DNA of 64,000 bases from Ophiocordyceps camponoti-saundersi (nom. inval.) (lineage: Eukaryota; Ascomycota; Sordariomycetes; Hypocreales; Ophiocordycipitaceae): assembly GCA_003339415.1 (NCBI GenBank), contig PDHQ01000079.1:1-64000 (forward strand), in the 5' to 3' direction. The notes beneath the pieces were generated by a model. That model saw nothing but the letters and a program-made list of their open reading frames with translations. It did not search any database and had not been told where the DNA came from. Below, piece by piece: positions 37,705 to 49,070 of the stretch (the stretch's first letter is position 1; each line of letters opens with the position of its first letter). Position numbers and translations under genes: made by a program.

Positions 37705-39796
37705 TCACGACTTCATGTCATACTGCTTTATCAACTCGACCAGCCGATCTGCCTCCGCCTTGTAATCTAGCATGGAAGCGGACATGACTTGATAACGAAT
37801 CCTGAAAGTTGAAAAAGTTAGCATGGAAGACGTAGACGGAGATTGTCACGAAGAGAAAAAGATGCGTGAGAGAGAGAAGGGGGGAAGAGAGAGGGGAAAA
37901 GGGGGTAGGTAGGGGTTAGAAATACCTCTGCGTATCGCCGTAATTATCCATCTTGGCCCTGCAGCGAAAAGCCAACTTCTTACAGTTAACGGCATCAAAG
38001 GCAGCGATGTAAGCAGGCTCGTCATTCTCCTTCAAGTCCATCAGCTCATTGGCCGACCTGCCCATGATAAGACAGCCAGTCTCGTCGAAGCAGCTGAGCC
38101 ACTGATGGCTAGTGTGATCGGCGACGTTGATGGACATGATGTAGCGATAGTTTGGCTTCTCGTGCGAGACGTTGCACTTTTCGCACTGCCAGCTTCCGTC
38201 GCCGAGGGGCGTCACCTTCTTGTTGCAGCCTTGGGACGAGCAGGCTGGGTAGCAGAAGTTGTCCTGCTTTACGAAGACGATGGTCGCCTTGATGGAGTAG
38301 TAGGCCTGGTCGTCGACGCCGAGGTTCTCGTCCTTGACCTGGGCTATCGTCTTGACCTCGTCCTTCCGACCCGTCGCGGCGCCGAGGGTGGCCGAGAGGC
38401 CCTGGTGGGTCGCGAACTTGTCCGTCCGGCCGGCCGAGTCGTACCAGCCCTTGAGACGGTGGGCGTCGGCTATGTCCGGGTCGACCGTCATGGTGCCGGA
38501 CGAGAGCAGGCTGAGGCTCTTGCCGCCAAAGTCGGAGACCTTGGTGCCTTTGAAGGCCACCACCGACTCGGGCTGGACGTCGAAGGAGCTGGCCGTCTTG
38601 CCCCAGACGGTGACGCGGACCGAGTAGCCCGTGTCGTCGACGAGGGTGAGCTCGCGCTTCTGAAACGGCCGCCCGTCCTTTTTCGACGTGATTTCGCCCA
38701 CGTCGCCCACGTCCTTGAGGACGCCGATGACGTCGACGGTGCTGTCCTTGTCCACCGCCTGGAGCTCTTGGATGGTGCAAAAGTTGAAGCGCACCTGGGG
38801 AACGTCGGCCTGGTCCGTCGCCTTTTCGATGACGGTGTCGCGCTCAAGGGTGAGCTCGTAGTCGTTGGGCAGGTTGGAGAATTGCTTCTTGGCCAGGGAG
38901 ACGCGGCAGGGGCTGGAGATGTAGTAGACGGAGCCCTCCTGGAGCAGGTCGTAGAAGGCGTCGCACTGGTCGTTGAAGCCGGTGGCGCGGATCTCGCCGC
39001 TCTCGTCCAGGAGGTTGACGCTGAAAAGCTTACCCTCGCCCGAGGCCTTGTGCCAGGTCTTGATGTCCGACTTTACCGTGACGCGCGCCTTGATGGTCCA
39101 TTTGTGGGCGAAGGGGGAGAGGCCTTCGATAGGGTAGATGTTGGCGGCACCGGCGTGGTTGGCGGGCCTCGAGGGGATCGACTTGGCCGGCGCCTGCTGG
39201 GGCGGAGCCTTGGCGGGCTCGTCCTTTTTCGCACCGTAGAATTCGCTGCCGGCGATGGTGGCATCCGAGGCTTGTCTGGTCTCGACGGCTACGGGTTCGC
39301 CGATTTTGTCATGAACGCCAGCGGACTCGATGACCTCGATATCGAGGATGATGAGGATGCTGTTATGAATGGGAAAAAAAAAAGGTAAGCAGAAGAAGGG
39401 AAACGGCAGTGTTGACTCTTCTCACTTCTTGCCCTTGAGATTGTTGGGCGTACACTGCTTGACGCGAGCCAGAGAGCCTCGATCGAGTTTGCCGTCCTGG
39501 ACGACGTGGTTGGCCTGGGTGGCGAGCATCGTCTGGACGTAGTGGACGCCATCGCTCATGACGAGACGGTAGCGGTCACCCCCCTGAGCCGAGGGGGCCA
39601 TCTTCTTGATCTGAAGACACTGCATGACGGGGACGGGGAATTGTCTGGCAGCCTTGTCGGCATCGTTGAAGATGGCACTTTTGGGAGGAAGAAACAACGC
39701 GTCAGTCAGTTTAAAGCACAGAGTGAGTATCAAGGTGGAATTTCCAACGTACTCGAGGGCGCCTCTGGAGAGGAGAGCGGAAGCGTTGGCGGCCAT
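37705..39796 (-). CDS. rfa1: Replication protein A large subunit (RPA70)
   Basis: This is the large subunit of the single-stranded-DNA-binding RPA trimer, essential in replication, recombination and repair. Exons 39753-39796, 39426-39677, 37926-39359 and 37705-37801 give 608 aa. The N-terminal OB fold (DBD-F) covers the first 110 or so residues. A Pro/Ala linker (KAPPQQAPAKSIPSRP) leads to DBD-A, starting YPIEGLSPFAHKWTIKARVT, then DBD-B. DBD-C carries the zinc finger C472-x4-C477-x13-C491-x2-C494. The C-terminus is QRIRYQVMSASMLDYKAEAD, reached through the last intron. The first exon is only 44 nt. It is divergent from the dienelactone-hydrolase-like gene, with about 610 bp between starts. 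Confidence 0.95.
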
Positions 39797-40406
39797 GGCG
39801 GGCAGAGACTGCCGGCGAGAGAGGTTTCCGATGTTGGCGAAGATGCTAGCGATGGTGATGGTGATGGTGAATCATCAGTCACTCTTGAATTTTCCGTCTC
39901 TCTTTTCTGATGACGCTCGGCGAAGGTGGGAGAAAATGCGTTGGCGACGCGTTACAGCGCGTTTAGTGGGTGCCCATTTAGTGGGTGCCCCGCGTCTTGC
40001 TTCGTCCACCCGGGACCAAACCCCGCTGCGATTAGTCATCGGCTGAGATGCGACAGAAGCAAACCCGGTCAATGCAGCCTCATCTACGGAGTACTAGAGC
40101 CATGTTCGTCATCAAGTCCTGCTCTCCTTCTGGTGATGATAATGATGATGATGAGTGAGAAACACCTCCTCTTACACTTGTATGCCTGATTAAATCAAAC
40201 ATCCTCTACAAATCATCGCCCTACTTATCCTTCTGCGCCCGCAACGCTCCGTGTCGCACCTTGAGGGCCTGCACGTGCTCCCCCCCCCCCTCCTTGGTGA
40301 CACCCACCCGCCTGACTCGTTTGTCCGCCGACGAGGCGACGATGCCGGCCTTGGAATAAACAACGAAGCCTTCTCTATCCCTGACGATACTTGAAATAAG
40401 ACGAGC
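39797..40406. other. Divergent promoter region, rfa1 and DLH-like gene
   Basis: This 610-bp region holds a tandem pair of a 14-nt unit (TTTAGTGGGTGCCC and its neighbour) near 39961-39990. It contains TTGGCGACGCGTTACAGCGCG at about 39940, which includes ACGCGT, the MCB (MluI cell-cycle box) core typical of replication genes, at 39946-39951. ATG repeats lie near 40139-40155. The MCB reading is established for yeasts and inferred here. Confidence 0.45.
39946..39951. promoter_or_regulatory. Candidate MCB (MluI) box upstream of rfa1
   Basis: ACGCGT, the MBF/Swi6-type binding core, lies 150 bp upstream of the rfa1 ATG. Replication genes including RPA subunits are MBF targets in yeasts. One hexamer is weak evidence. 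Confidence 0.35.
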
Positions 40407-41499
40407 ATGGCGGACGAAGACGTCGCCACAAAGGCGCCCGAGAGCGACGCCGTTGTCGGAGAGCACTGCGTTACAGATCGTCCGACACGTACGCGCCCGC
40501 TTCATACATACATGCATGCATAGCTGGTTCCTCGACTAACGGACGTTTTCTTTTCCCATCTTCAAGCCAGCGGCCAGTCTGCCACGGGCGAGATTATCGA
40601 CTTCAACGGCGTTCAGGTGAGGAAAACCCATACGCCAGCTAGGTACCTTCTGAAATATGTCCCTCTCGCTGAACGAGGTTCAACCCAGACCTACATTTCT
40701 AAGCCGAACGACTACCCGCATGCGCCGTCACGATTCCTCCTCCTCCTCAGTGGCGGAACGGGCATCAAGTCGATCAACAATCAGATACAAGCCGACAAGT
40801 ACGCGGCCGCCGGGTTCCTGGTACTGATGCCGGACCTCTTCGACGGCGACACTGCGCCGGTGGCAACGGCCATCACCGATGACTCGGCTTCGATGCTGGA
40901 CCGGTTCAAGATCAAGGCCGTCGAGGTGACTAAGTCGTTCCTCATCGACATGTGGCTCGCCCGCGTGACGCCGGACAAGGTCATGCCCATCTTACACCGC
41001 GTCATCGACGCAGCGCGCGATCGCTACGCCGACGCCATCGACAACGGGGGCGGCATCTACGCCGTCGGCTACTGCGTCGGCGCCAGGTTCGTCCTCTTGC
41101 TGGCGCGCGACATGCGCGATCGCTATGCCGCCTCCAGGGGCCCGCACATCAAGGCCGGCGCGCTCGCGCACCCGGCTTCGGTCGCTCCCGACGACTTTCG
41201 TCACCTCAAGGCGCCGCTGAGTTGGGTGTGCATCGAGGACGATCCGTTGTTCCCGGATGCGGTGCGGGCTGCGGGCGAGAAGGCCATGTCGGACGCGAAC
41301 CTGGAGCATGAGGTCAAGGTTTATCCGGGCGTGCCTCACGGTGAGTCGTCCTTTTCAGTGTGTGTATATTCACACAAACCGGCGCTGAGAATTGGGACAA
41401 AAAGGCTTCGCCGTCGTCGGCGCATATGAGGACGCGACTATTACCGATGCGCAAGCCACGGCCTACGACCAGATGCTCAACTGGATACAGGGGCATTGA
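40407..41499 (+). CDS. Dienelactone hydrolase family protein
   Basis: This is an alpha/beta hydrolase of the DLH family. Exons 40407-40488, 40567-40616, 40689-41340 and 41405-41499 give 292 aa. The Cys-Asp-His triad is visible: Cys173 in YAVGYCVGARF, an Asp at 228-229 in CIEDDPLFPD, and His261 in YPGVPHGFAVVG. The start of the domain, EIIDFNGVQTYISKPNDYPH, is split by intron 2, and LLLLSGGTGIKSINNQIQAD follows. Family members hydrolyse lactones and esters. The true substrate is unknown, and no aromatic-catabolic neighbours are present. The gene is tail-to-tail with the quinone oxidoreductase, with only 56 bp between stops. Confidence 0.92.
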
Positions 41500-41555
41500 T
41501 GGATTTGTTCTTCGCTGTACTTGCAATGCGACAATGGGGGACTTTGGGATGACAG

Positions 41556-42670
41556 TCACGATGAGATGGTGCATACAATCTTGCCCGTGTTGCGGGCCTC
41601 TTCCATGTGTTTGTGCGCCTCCTGTATCTGCTCCCACGGCAAGGCCTTGTCGATGATGATGTGGAGGCGACCGGCCTCAAAGTCGGGCATGTAAGCCTCG
41701 AGCTTGTCGCGCAGACGACGCTGATAGTCCTCGTCACGACTGCGCAGGGTGCTGCCCTCGATGCGAATGCGCTTGGAGAGCAGCTGCGAGATGTTGGCGT
41801 CGGGGACCTTGGGGCCGCCGAGCAAGCCGAGCAGGACGATGCGAGCGTCGACGGCGCAAACGTCCAGATTCTTGTTAAAGTAATCACCGCCACCGACGAA
41901 GTCGACGATGTAATCCACGCCGCGGCCGTCGGTGGCTTCGCGAACGGCAGCGGCCCAATCGCAGGCCTTGTAGTTGAAGGCGGCATCTGCGCCGAGGCGG
42001 TCGACGACGAAGCGGCACTTTTCGTCGGAGCCAGCGGTTGCGTAGACGCGGGCGGCGCCAGCGCGTCGGGCGAGCTGGATGCCCGCGACAGAAACGCCCG
42101 AGGCGCCGGCGTGCCAGAGGATGGAGCGGCCGGGGACCAGGTCGAGGACTGAGTGGAGGGCTTGTGTCGCCGTCATCCAGGCCTCTGGCAGGGCGGCGGC
42201 CTCGGCCCAGCTTAGCGAGGGGGGTTTATGGAGGAGCATCTTGAGGCTTGCGACGAGGTACTGGGCGTATGCGCCTCCGTAGACCAAGCCCATGACATGA
42301 TCTCCTACAGCGAAACGTTGGTCGTCTCCATCGTTGTTATTGTTGTTGTCATCGTCTCCGAGCGAGTCTATGACACCGCTGAACTCGACGCCCAAGATGG
42401 GAGAGGCGCCTTTGGGAACGGGGTATGCGCCACGGCGCTGGAGGATGTCCATCCTGTTGATTCCGAAGGCATGAACGCGGATTAGGGCTTGGCCTGGACC
42501 GGGGATGGGTTTTGGCGTCGAGGGATTTAGGAAGAGGGCTTGGTGGTCTCCGCTTCCGCCTTTGATGTCTGTTTTTGAGGGAGGGGTGTTGTTGGACGGG
42601 TGTCAGTTTTTGAAGAGATGGGTGTGGTTTGTGTGGGTTGTGATGTGGAAATACCGATTGCTTTCATCAT
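41556..42670 (-). CDS. Quinone oxidoreductase, PIG3-like MDR family
   Basis: This is a zinc-free medium-chain reductase/dehydrogenase similar to NADPH:quinone oxidoreductase TP53I3/PIG3. Exons 42655-42670 and 41556-42568 give 342 aa. The 16-nt first exon encodes MMKAI; joining it to the acceptor at 42569 gives IDIKGGSGDHQALFLN in one frame. The GroES-like part has GINRMDILQRRGAYP and GVEFSGVIDSLG, then a low-complexity Asp/Asn insert at 77-88. The nucleotide-binding motif HAGASGVSVAGIQLA (158-172) follows. No zinc ligands are seen. It probably reduces quinones or similar electrophiles. A second ATG three bases downstream could be the start. Confidence 0.9.
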
Positions 42671-42891
42671 GGTGGTTGGTTCTGTGTTGTGTATCGTGTT
42701 GTTGATGGTGGTGGTGGTGAAGGTGATGGTGATGGGGGTGATGATGATGATGATGTCATATTGGAGGGGGAGGAATGAAGAGGATGAAGATGGTGATGAT
42801 GATGGTGAAGACGAGGAGGAGGAGCAAGAGTGTGTTACTAATGTATGATGCGTATTACGTGTGCATATAATGTAGATATGTGCATATATAC

Positions 42892-43188
42892 TATCAGACA
42901 AGTAGGAGGCGTGCAAATTGCATTGATTAATATGCTTACCCTCTTAAAACGGAGGGAATTATCGTTATCTTTATATATATAATAAAGACTATCTATATCT
43001 GCCTCTTATACCGTAATACCCTTATAAATAAGCCTTTATTCCTATATCCTATATATTACCCCGGATATAGCCTTTTTTCCTAATAGGAATTCTATTTCCT
43101 AGGTTACGAAGCTATTATTATAATAACTATACGCTTTAAGGGATAATAAAATATACGCCTAACTTACCCTTATTTTAGCTTTCTAATA
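42892..43188 (-). repeat. 3' LTR of the Copia element
   Basis: This LTR is 297 bp, the same length as the right LTR, and aligns along its whole length with C/T and G/A differences. Its outer about 55 bp are nearly unmutated, while the inner part is heavily changed. On the plus strand it begins TATCAGA and ends TCTAATA. Confidence 0.93.
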
Positions 43189-46100
43189 TACCCCCGTAGG
43201 CGCTATATATACCGCCTTCTATATCGGGTAAGTAATGCCTACCTTTTAAAGGGTATAATTAAAGTTTCTCGCGATAATTAAGGAAAAAGTTAAGGGTTAA
43301 TTAGCGGTAAGGTATATAAGTTAGTTTATTTAGCTTAGAAAATATTAGATAACGGTTAAGCGGTTATTTTTATAGCTAAGCCCTTAATAGGGCTAGGTTT
43401 AATTCTTAGTACTTCCTTAATATATATTTTTAGGAACTACTATATAGGGGAGGCCCTTAGTTAGGTAGCTTAGCTAGTAGCTATAATAAGGGGATTAAGG
43501 GCCCCCTTATTATAGTAAACTAGCTAAATTACCTAATTAGGGGTTTTCCTTAGTTAGTCTTATTAGTAATACTTTTAGGTATTATTAATTTTTTATCTTT
43601 TTATATATTTTAATAAGTTTACTATATTACCTTAACGATAAAGAGAGTAACGGATAAGTCGAAAAAATTAGAAAGGAAAAGTTTATAGAGAAAACGAAGA
43701 TATCGCGAATAAAGGTTTATAATATTTTAAGGTAATCTCCTTAATTAGAATAGATAATAAAAGAGATTATCTTAAGATAAGGGTATTATTTAACCGATAA
43801 GAAAATAATTACGATAGCGATTAGGGAGTAACGAAATAGGGTTACTATTTAATTTTAGTAAAGATTAATTTAATAAGGAGGAAATAATAGTAATCTAAGG
43901 TAATATTTAGGTTATAAGTAATAAGATTAATTATAAATATATTAGTCCGGATCCGGTATATAAGATAGAGAGTAAATAAGTATAACTACTTATTTTAAAC
44001 GGCCTTTTAGAGGGTATTTTCTTCCCCTTAAGCTATATAAAAAGGGTTAATTAGAGGTATTTTTCTTCTCTTTTTTTAACCCTCTTATCGATATATAATA
44101 TAGTAAGGCTAATTTCCTTTTAAAAAGTGCGGAATTTCTCCCCTTAGAGCGGCTTAGTTAGTTTATCCGCTATTATACCGGAAGTTTCTATTTAGCCGAT
44201 CTTCGTATAGCCTAACTAAACCTCTTAATATAATTAGTAAGAGTATATATTAATATAGAGGAGCTTTATCTTTAGCTTTAAATTCTCCTCCGTAATTAGC
44301 CTAATTATTTAAAAGTTATTATAGTAAATTATAATATCTTATATAAGCTTAAATTATATTTCTTTATAAAGCCTCTTAAAGGCTTTAACTTCCTTAATAA
44401 TATAAGAGAGGGCTAGAAACTTTACCTTTATAGATAAGGTTATAATAGTATCTTACTTGCCCGATTTAAAGATAACTATACCCCTAAAAATTTAGATAAT
44501 AAAGCCTTTAGTGCTTTTTCGGTCGTAGTTATCCCCGAATAAAGCGTTAGATATAGCTATAATAGCCGAATTATTATTATCGTAGCCGATTAAGAAGTTC
44601 TAAGTATTACGAAAGAATTCTATAATATAAATTACGGATTATAAATATTAAGGGCCGGGATTTATAAGACCTTATACTAAGCGGCTAATAGCGAATATAA
44701 TATCCGCTTGAGTAATAATTATAGTATATATTAAGCTACTAACGATAGCTTAATATCGCTTAATCTTTTTAGCTATTACCTCCCTTTTAAAAGGAGGGAT
44801 TTTCTTAAGTATTATTAGCTAAAGCTAAGTTTTCTTTCCTAAAAGCCTTTTAAATTTTATTATAACCTTTTAAATATAAGACTTCTAGCTTAGGAATAGA
44901 CGCCGATTAGCCCTATCCCTAATAATTTTAATATTTAAGAACTAGCGAAGGTCCCTAAGATCCTTAATTTAAAAAGCCTTTTCGATAGCCTTTTAAAACT
45001 TTATATACTTATCTATTTAATCTTTCCTAAATAAAGCTATAAGGTTATCGATATAGAAGAAAATAATAATCTTTTTATTCGTTATAATATAAGGGTTTTC
45101 TAAAATAGCCTTATAGCCTTATTCTTTTAACTAAGCTATAAGTAGTTTATACTAAAATAAGGGTAAATATCTTAGCCCGTATAGGGCTTTCTTTAATCTT
45201 TATACCTTACCTAGTTTATTAAAGCTAAGAGGTATCTTATAATATACCTTTTCGTCGAGGTTACTATTATAAAATATATTTACGAAGTTATACTATTAAG
45301 CTTTAAGGTTAAAATAGGCCGTTAAGGCTATTAATAGCTAGAATATTTATACCGCTAGCGTATAAGCGTAAACGGATAATTTATTCGGCGGTTACTTATT
45401 TCCGTATATAATAACGCGGGCTTTATACTTCTAAAGGAAGCCTTATAAGTTAAACTTATAAATAAAAACTTATTTAAGATTAATTAACTACTACCCTTAA
45501 GGTATAGCGGCCGTTAAGATCTTTTTAGTAACTTTATAATCCTTTATCCTTATTAATTTAACCTTTATAGCTTCTAGCTATTATACCTTATTAGGCCTAC
45601 TATAAGCCCCTTTATACGTAAGAGGGGGCTCCGGTAAATAGTCCTAATAAGGCTTATTTATAAGGGCTTAAAAGAGGATAAAGGCCGAATTCCCTATCTA
45701 ATTAAGGGAGTTAGGGGTAAGAGGCGTATAAGAGGGCGTTTCCGCCTCTTTTACTAAGGGATCTATAAATCCGGCGCTAGGATAACCGTTATCCTATTCT
45801 TTAATACTAGATTAATTAAAAGGGCCGGGAAACGCGTTTTTAAGCGTTTCTTAAGATTAAGTATTATTACCGGCTAGGTTATATATACCGGGCTCTTCTT
45901 ATTATAAAAGCCTAAGGAGATTATTATTATTAACTTCCTCCTCTTAATTTTTAACTATAGAGACCTAATAAAGGGCTTCTTCCGGCTAAGGGGTATCCTT
46001 ATAGTCCTAGCTATAAAATACCTTCTTATTAAAGGTTATAAATAAAATGCTAATTAGGGAGTGCCTCTTTAAGGAGGGCACCTAGATTAGGTATTATAAG

Positions 46101-48755
46101 GAGGAGGTAATACCGGCTAAATAGCCGATATAAGCTTTTAGATTAAATTTACTTTAAAGGCCTCTTAATACTTTCCTTATTATAGGAAACGCCTTATAAT
46201 TATAAGCTCTAATATGCCGTAGGTTTTAAATAAGATAATCTTATAAATAACCCTCCTACTAAGGGTTATAAGTTTTAAGCTAACGGAGCCTTTATTTAAT
46301 TAGCTATACGGCTACCCCCTTATTTACCTTATAAGGCGTCCTATTAAGGAAGTAGATAGCTATATATATAGCTATTAGCTATAAGTTATAAGGGAATCCT
46401 AACTATATAAGGAGGTATATAGCTATATAGGTTATAATACCCCCTAATTATTCGGTATAACCGTTTTAATATATATATACCGGTAAGGTAAATTAAATAT
46501 TAATACTTTTAAAAAATATATCCTTACGGAAGGCCTTAGTAAATAGGGCTTTCTTATAGTCTATAAGGATAATTAAGACTTTTAAATTAAAGGATCTCGC
46601 GATATAAGCTACGAATTTAACTTATATACCGGGTAAGTTAGTTTTATAAGGGATATTATACCCCCTTCGTTTTCCTATAAGCTTATAAGTAAATAGGGCT
46701 AAATAAGCCGATCCGTTATAGCTTAGTCTTATATAGAATAGGTTAAAAAAGATAACGGCTTAGGGATATTAAAGCTACGAGGCTTAATAAGGCACCTATA
46801 ATCTCTCCTTTCTAAGCTTAATAGTTATATAAATTTCGTAGTTAGTTATCGGGATAGCCTTATTAATACTAACCCCTAATAACTTACTTAGCGAGGCTTA
46901 TACCTCGGCGCTTAGGTAGCCTATTTATATATACTATAAGTCCTCGTTTATCTTAACGATAAGTTAAGGAACCCGTAAGTTAACTAAAGCTATTAAGGTT
47001 AGTTTAATAACTTATAACTAAAGCTGCCTAATCCTTATAACTATATAATAGAGAGTTATATTATTCCTTAAGTTATAAAGTCGGCTTATAAGGTTATTCT
47101 AAGCGTAACCCTTTTTCGTAAAAACTATTAAAAAGATAAGATTAGTATTAAAATTAAGGTTAAACTTAATATTAATAAGGGTTATACGATAACCTATTTC
47201 TATTATAAGTATAACTATACTTACCCCCGAGGTAATAATTTTAGTTATAATAACGGTAAGATTAGCCTAGCTATTCGGGTTAAAAGTATCGAACTAGTTA
47301 AAGGAGTTAAAAATATATATTAAGCACCCCTTATTAAGGAGGACGCTATCTTTTATCTCCGTACCCTTCGAAGCGGGATTCCCTAGGGCTATAAAAACGC
47401 CCGAGGTTTCCTTATCCCTCTATTAGCTAGTAATTCCTTTATTTTCCTTCTTCTATTAATTAACTTTCTATTAAGTTAATCGATTACGAGCTACCTTATC
47501 TATAACTTATTAAAGAAGGTTATTATTAAGATTAATCTAATCTTATAGAAAATAAGGGATTAAATTAGGGAGAATATAAAAATACCTTTTCTAGTAATTT
47601 TCCTTCCTCTTAAACTCTTAAAGATATTTTCGTTTATATTAAGTATAAACTTAAGCGTTACGCTTTCTAAGGTTATTAATTAAAGAAAAAGGGGGAGGGG
47701 CTTATTTTACCGGGCGGCTATTTTAATCCCTATTTTATAAGGTATTTACTTTTATCTACTACTTAAGATTATTATAAATAACGAAGGCTATTTTCTTCTC
47801 GATCTAATTAGGCTTAAGGGCCCTATAATTAGCTCTCCTAAACTCCTAAAAAATATTAATAAATTAAGGAGCCTTTCCGCGGTCTTTATAATAAACTAAA
47901 TTAAGGTTATATTATATTATTTATATAAATAAGGGATATTAATCCCTTATTATATAAATAAAATACTTAATATATACCTTATTAGTAAACCTTACGCTAT
48001 TTAGTTATAAGTAAATTTACTAAGCTTAGATTAATTAAGTAACTTAATTATTAATATCTCTTTTTAAGGGATCCCGTAAAAATAAGTTACGTAACTTATC
48101 CTTAGCGAGTTTATATTTAGTAATATTACCGGGCTATATAAGGGTATATAATATTATTAGTTTCTCCTTTAGTAAAAAGTCCCCTTAAATTAGGGATTAA
48201 TAAGCTAATAAGAGGCTTACTTAGATAAAGGGATTTATCCCCTCTAATATTTTCCTTATCTAATAATATTCTTTTAAGTTTTCTTAGAAATTTAGAAAAG
48301 TAAATATTTTATATTTTTCTCTAAGTAGTTAAAGAGTTTTAGGGTTAGGGGTCTTACTCCTTATTTAACCTCCTAAGCTTATAAATAGGATTTCCGGTTA
48401 ATTTAGCTTTATAAAAGTTTCTTATATTTCTAAATTTATAAAAAACTAGATATTATAGCCTTATATTATATTAATAATATCTTAGTATTAATTAGTTTAA
48501 TCTTTAGGGTTTTTAAGAATAAAAGTAAATTTAATTAATATTATAAAATTTACTATTATATTAATTATTATATTATTTAAAATTATTATTAATTATTATT
48601 AAAAATTAATAAATTTAGGGGTTATAAGTCCGCTAAAAAAAATAATAATAGCTTTATTTTTATAAGGGCTTAATTAATTAAGTAAATTTATAAAATATAA
48701 GTTATATAAGCTATAAGAATAATAGAATTAAATAAATTAAATTAGAAAATACTAA
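43189..48755 (-). pseudogene. Decayed Copia gag-pol
   Basis: The sequence is full of TAA and TAG codons from G-to-A and C-to-T change. On the minus strand I can still read reverse-transcriptase landmarks. KALYGLR lies at 45170-45190, and a YxDD-type box mutated to YIDN at 45044-45055 is preceded by hydrophobic residues. The NAF-like region FVNIFYNSNLDEKVYY lies near 45240-45290. These order and orient the polyprotein as Copia. RNase H should lie at lower and integrase and gag at higher coordinates; I did not resolve these. Confidence 0.82.
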
Positions 48756-48767
48756 CCGGGCTTATAA
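48756..48767 (-). other. Copia primer binding site (half tRNA-iMet)
   Basis: On the minus strand, one base after the 5' LTR, the sequence is TTATAAGCCCGG. With one G-to-A change reversed this becomes TTATGAGCCCGG, the complement of the initiator tRNA-Met anticodon arm. Many Copia elements prime from such a tRNA half molecule. It fixes the orientation of the element. Confidence 0.75.
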
Positions 48768-48768
48768 T

Positions 48769-49065
48769 TATTAGATAAGTAAAAGGCGTATAAATTATAT
48801 TAATTAATATACTTACTTTTTTAAAACGGAGGGAATTATCGTTATCTTTATATATATAATAAAGACTATCCGTATTTACCTTTTATACCGTGATACCCTT
48901 ATAAATAAGCCTTTATTCCTATATCTTATATATTGCCCCGGATATAGCCCTTTTTCCTAATAGGAATTCCGTTTCCTAGGTTGCGGAGCCGTTGCTATGA
49001 TAACTGCACGCCTTAAGGGATGACAAAACATACGCCTAACCTACCCTTGTCTTAGCCCTCTGACA
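48769..49065 (-). repeat. 5' LTR of the Copia element
   Basis: This LTR is 297 bp and begins TATTAGA and ends TCTGACA on the plus strand. The outer 100 bp or so, from about 48960 to 49065, keep many CpA and TpG dinucleotides, unlike the matching inner part of the left LTR. The intact TCTGACA end shows the original terminal inverted repeat. Confidence 0.93.
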
Positions 49066-49070
49066 TATAC

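Larger units (their letters stand above)
42892..49065 (-). mobile_element. RIP-inactivated Ty1/Copia LTR retrotransposon
   Basis: This is a complete 6174-bp element: two 297-bp LTRs, a 5-bp target duplication TATAC at 42887-42891 and 49066-49070, and decayed pol sequence between. The primer site and reverse transcriptase remnants both read on the minus strand, so the 5' LTR is the right one. LTR ends reconstruct to TGTCAGA...TCTGACA from the less mutated outer edges. Reverse transcriptase lies nearest the low-coordinate side and the presumed gag near 48 kb, fitting Copia order. The element is riddled with stops and very poor in CpA/TpG, so it cannot encode protein. Confidence 0.93.

Noticed and set aside
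38105..39388. 427-codon open frame antisense to rfa1
   Set aside because: The opposite strand is a clear RPA70 exon with strong GC3 bias, which opens the antisense frame. The translation is Val/Asp/Gly-rich with no domain.
42892..49065. CRISPR-like or tandem arrays in AT-rich DNA
   Set aside because: The repeated look comes from reduced dinucleotide variety after RIP; there are no regular repeat-spacer units, and the host is a eukaryote.
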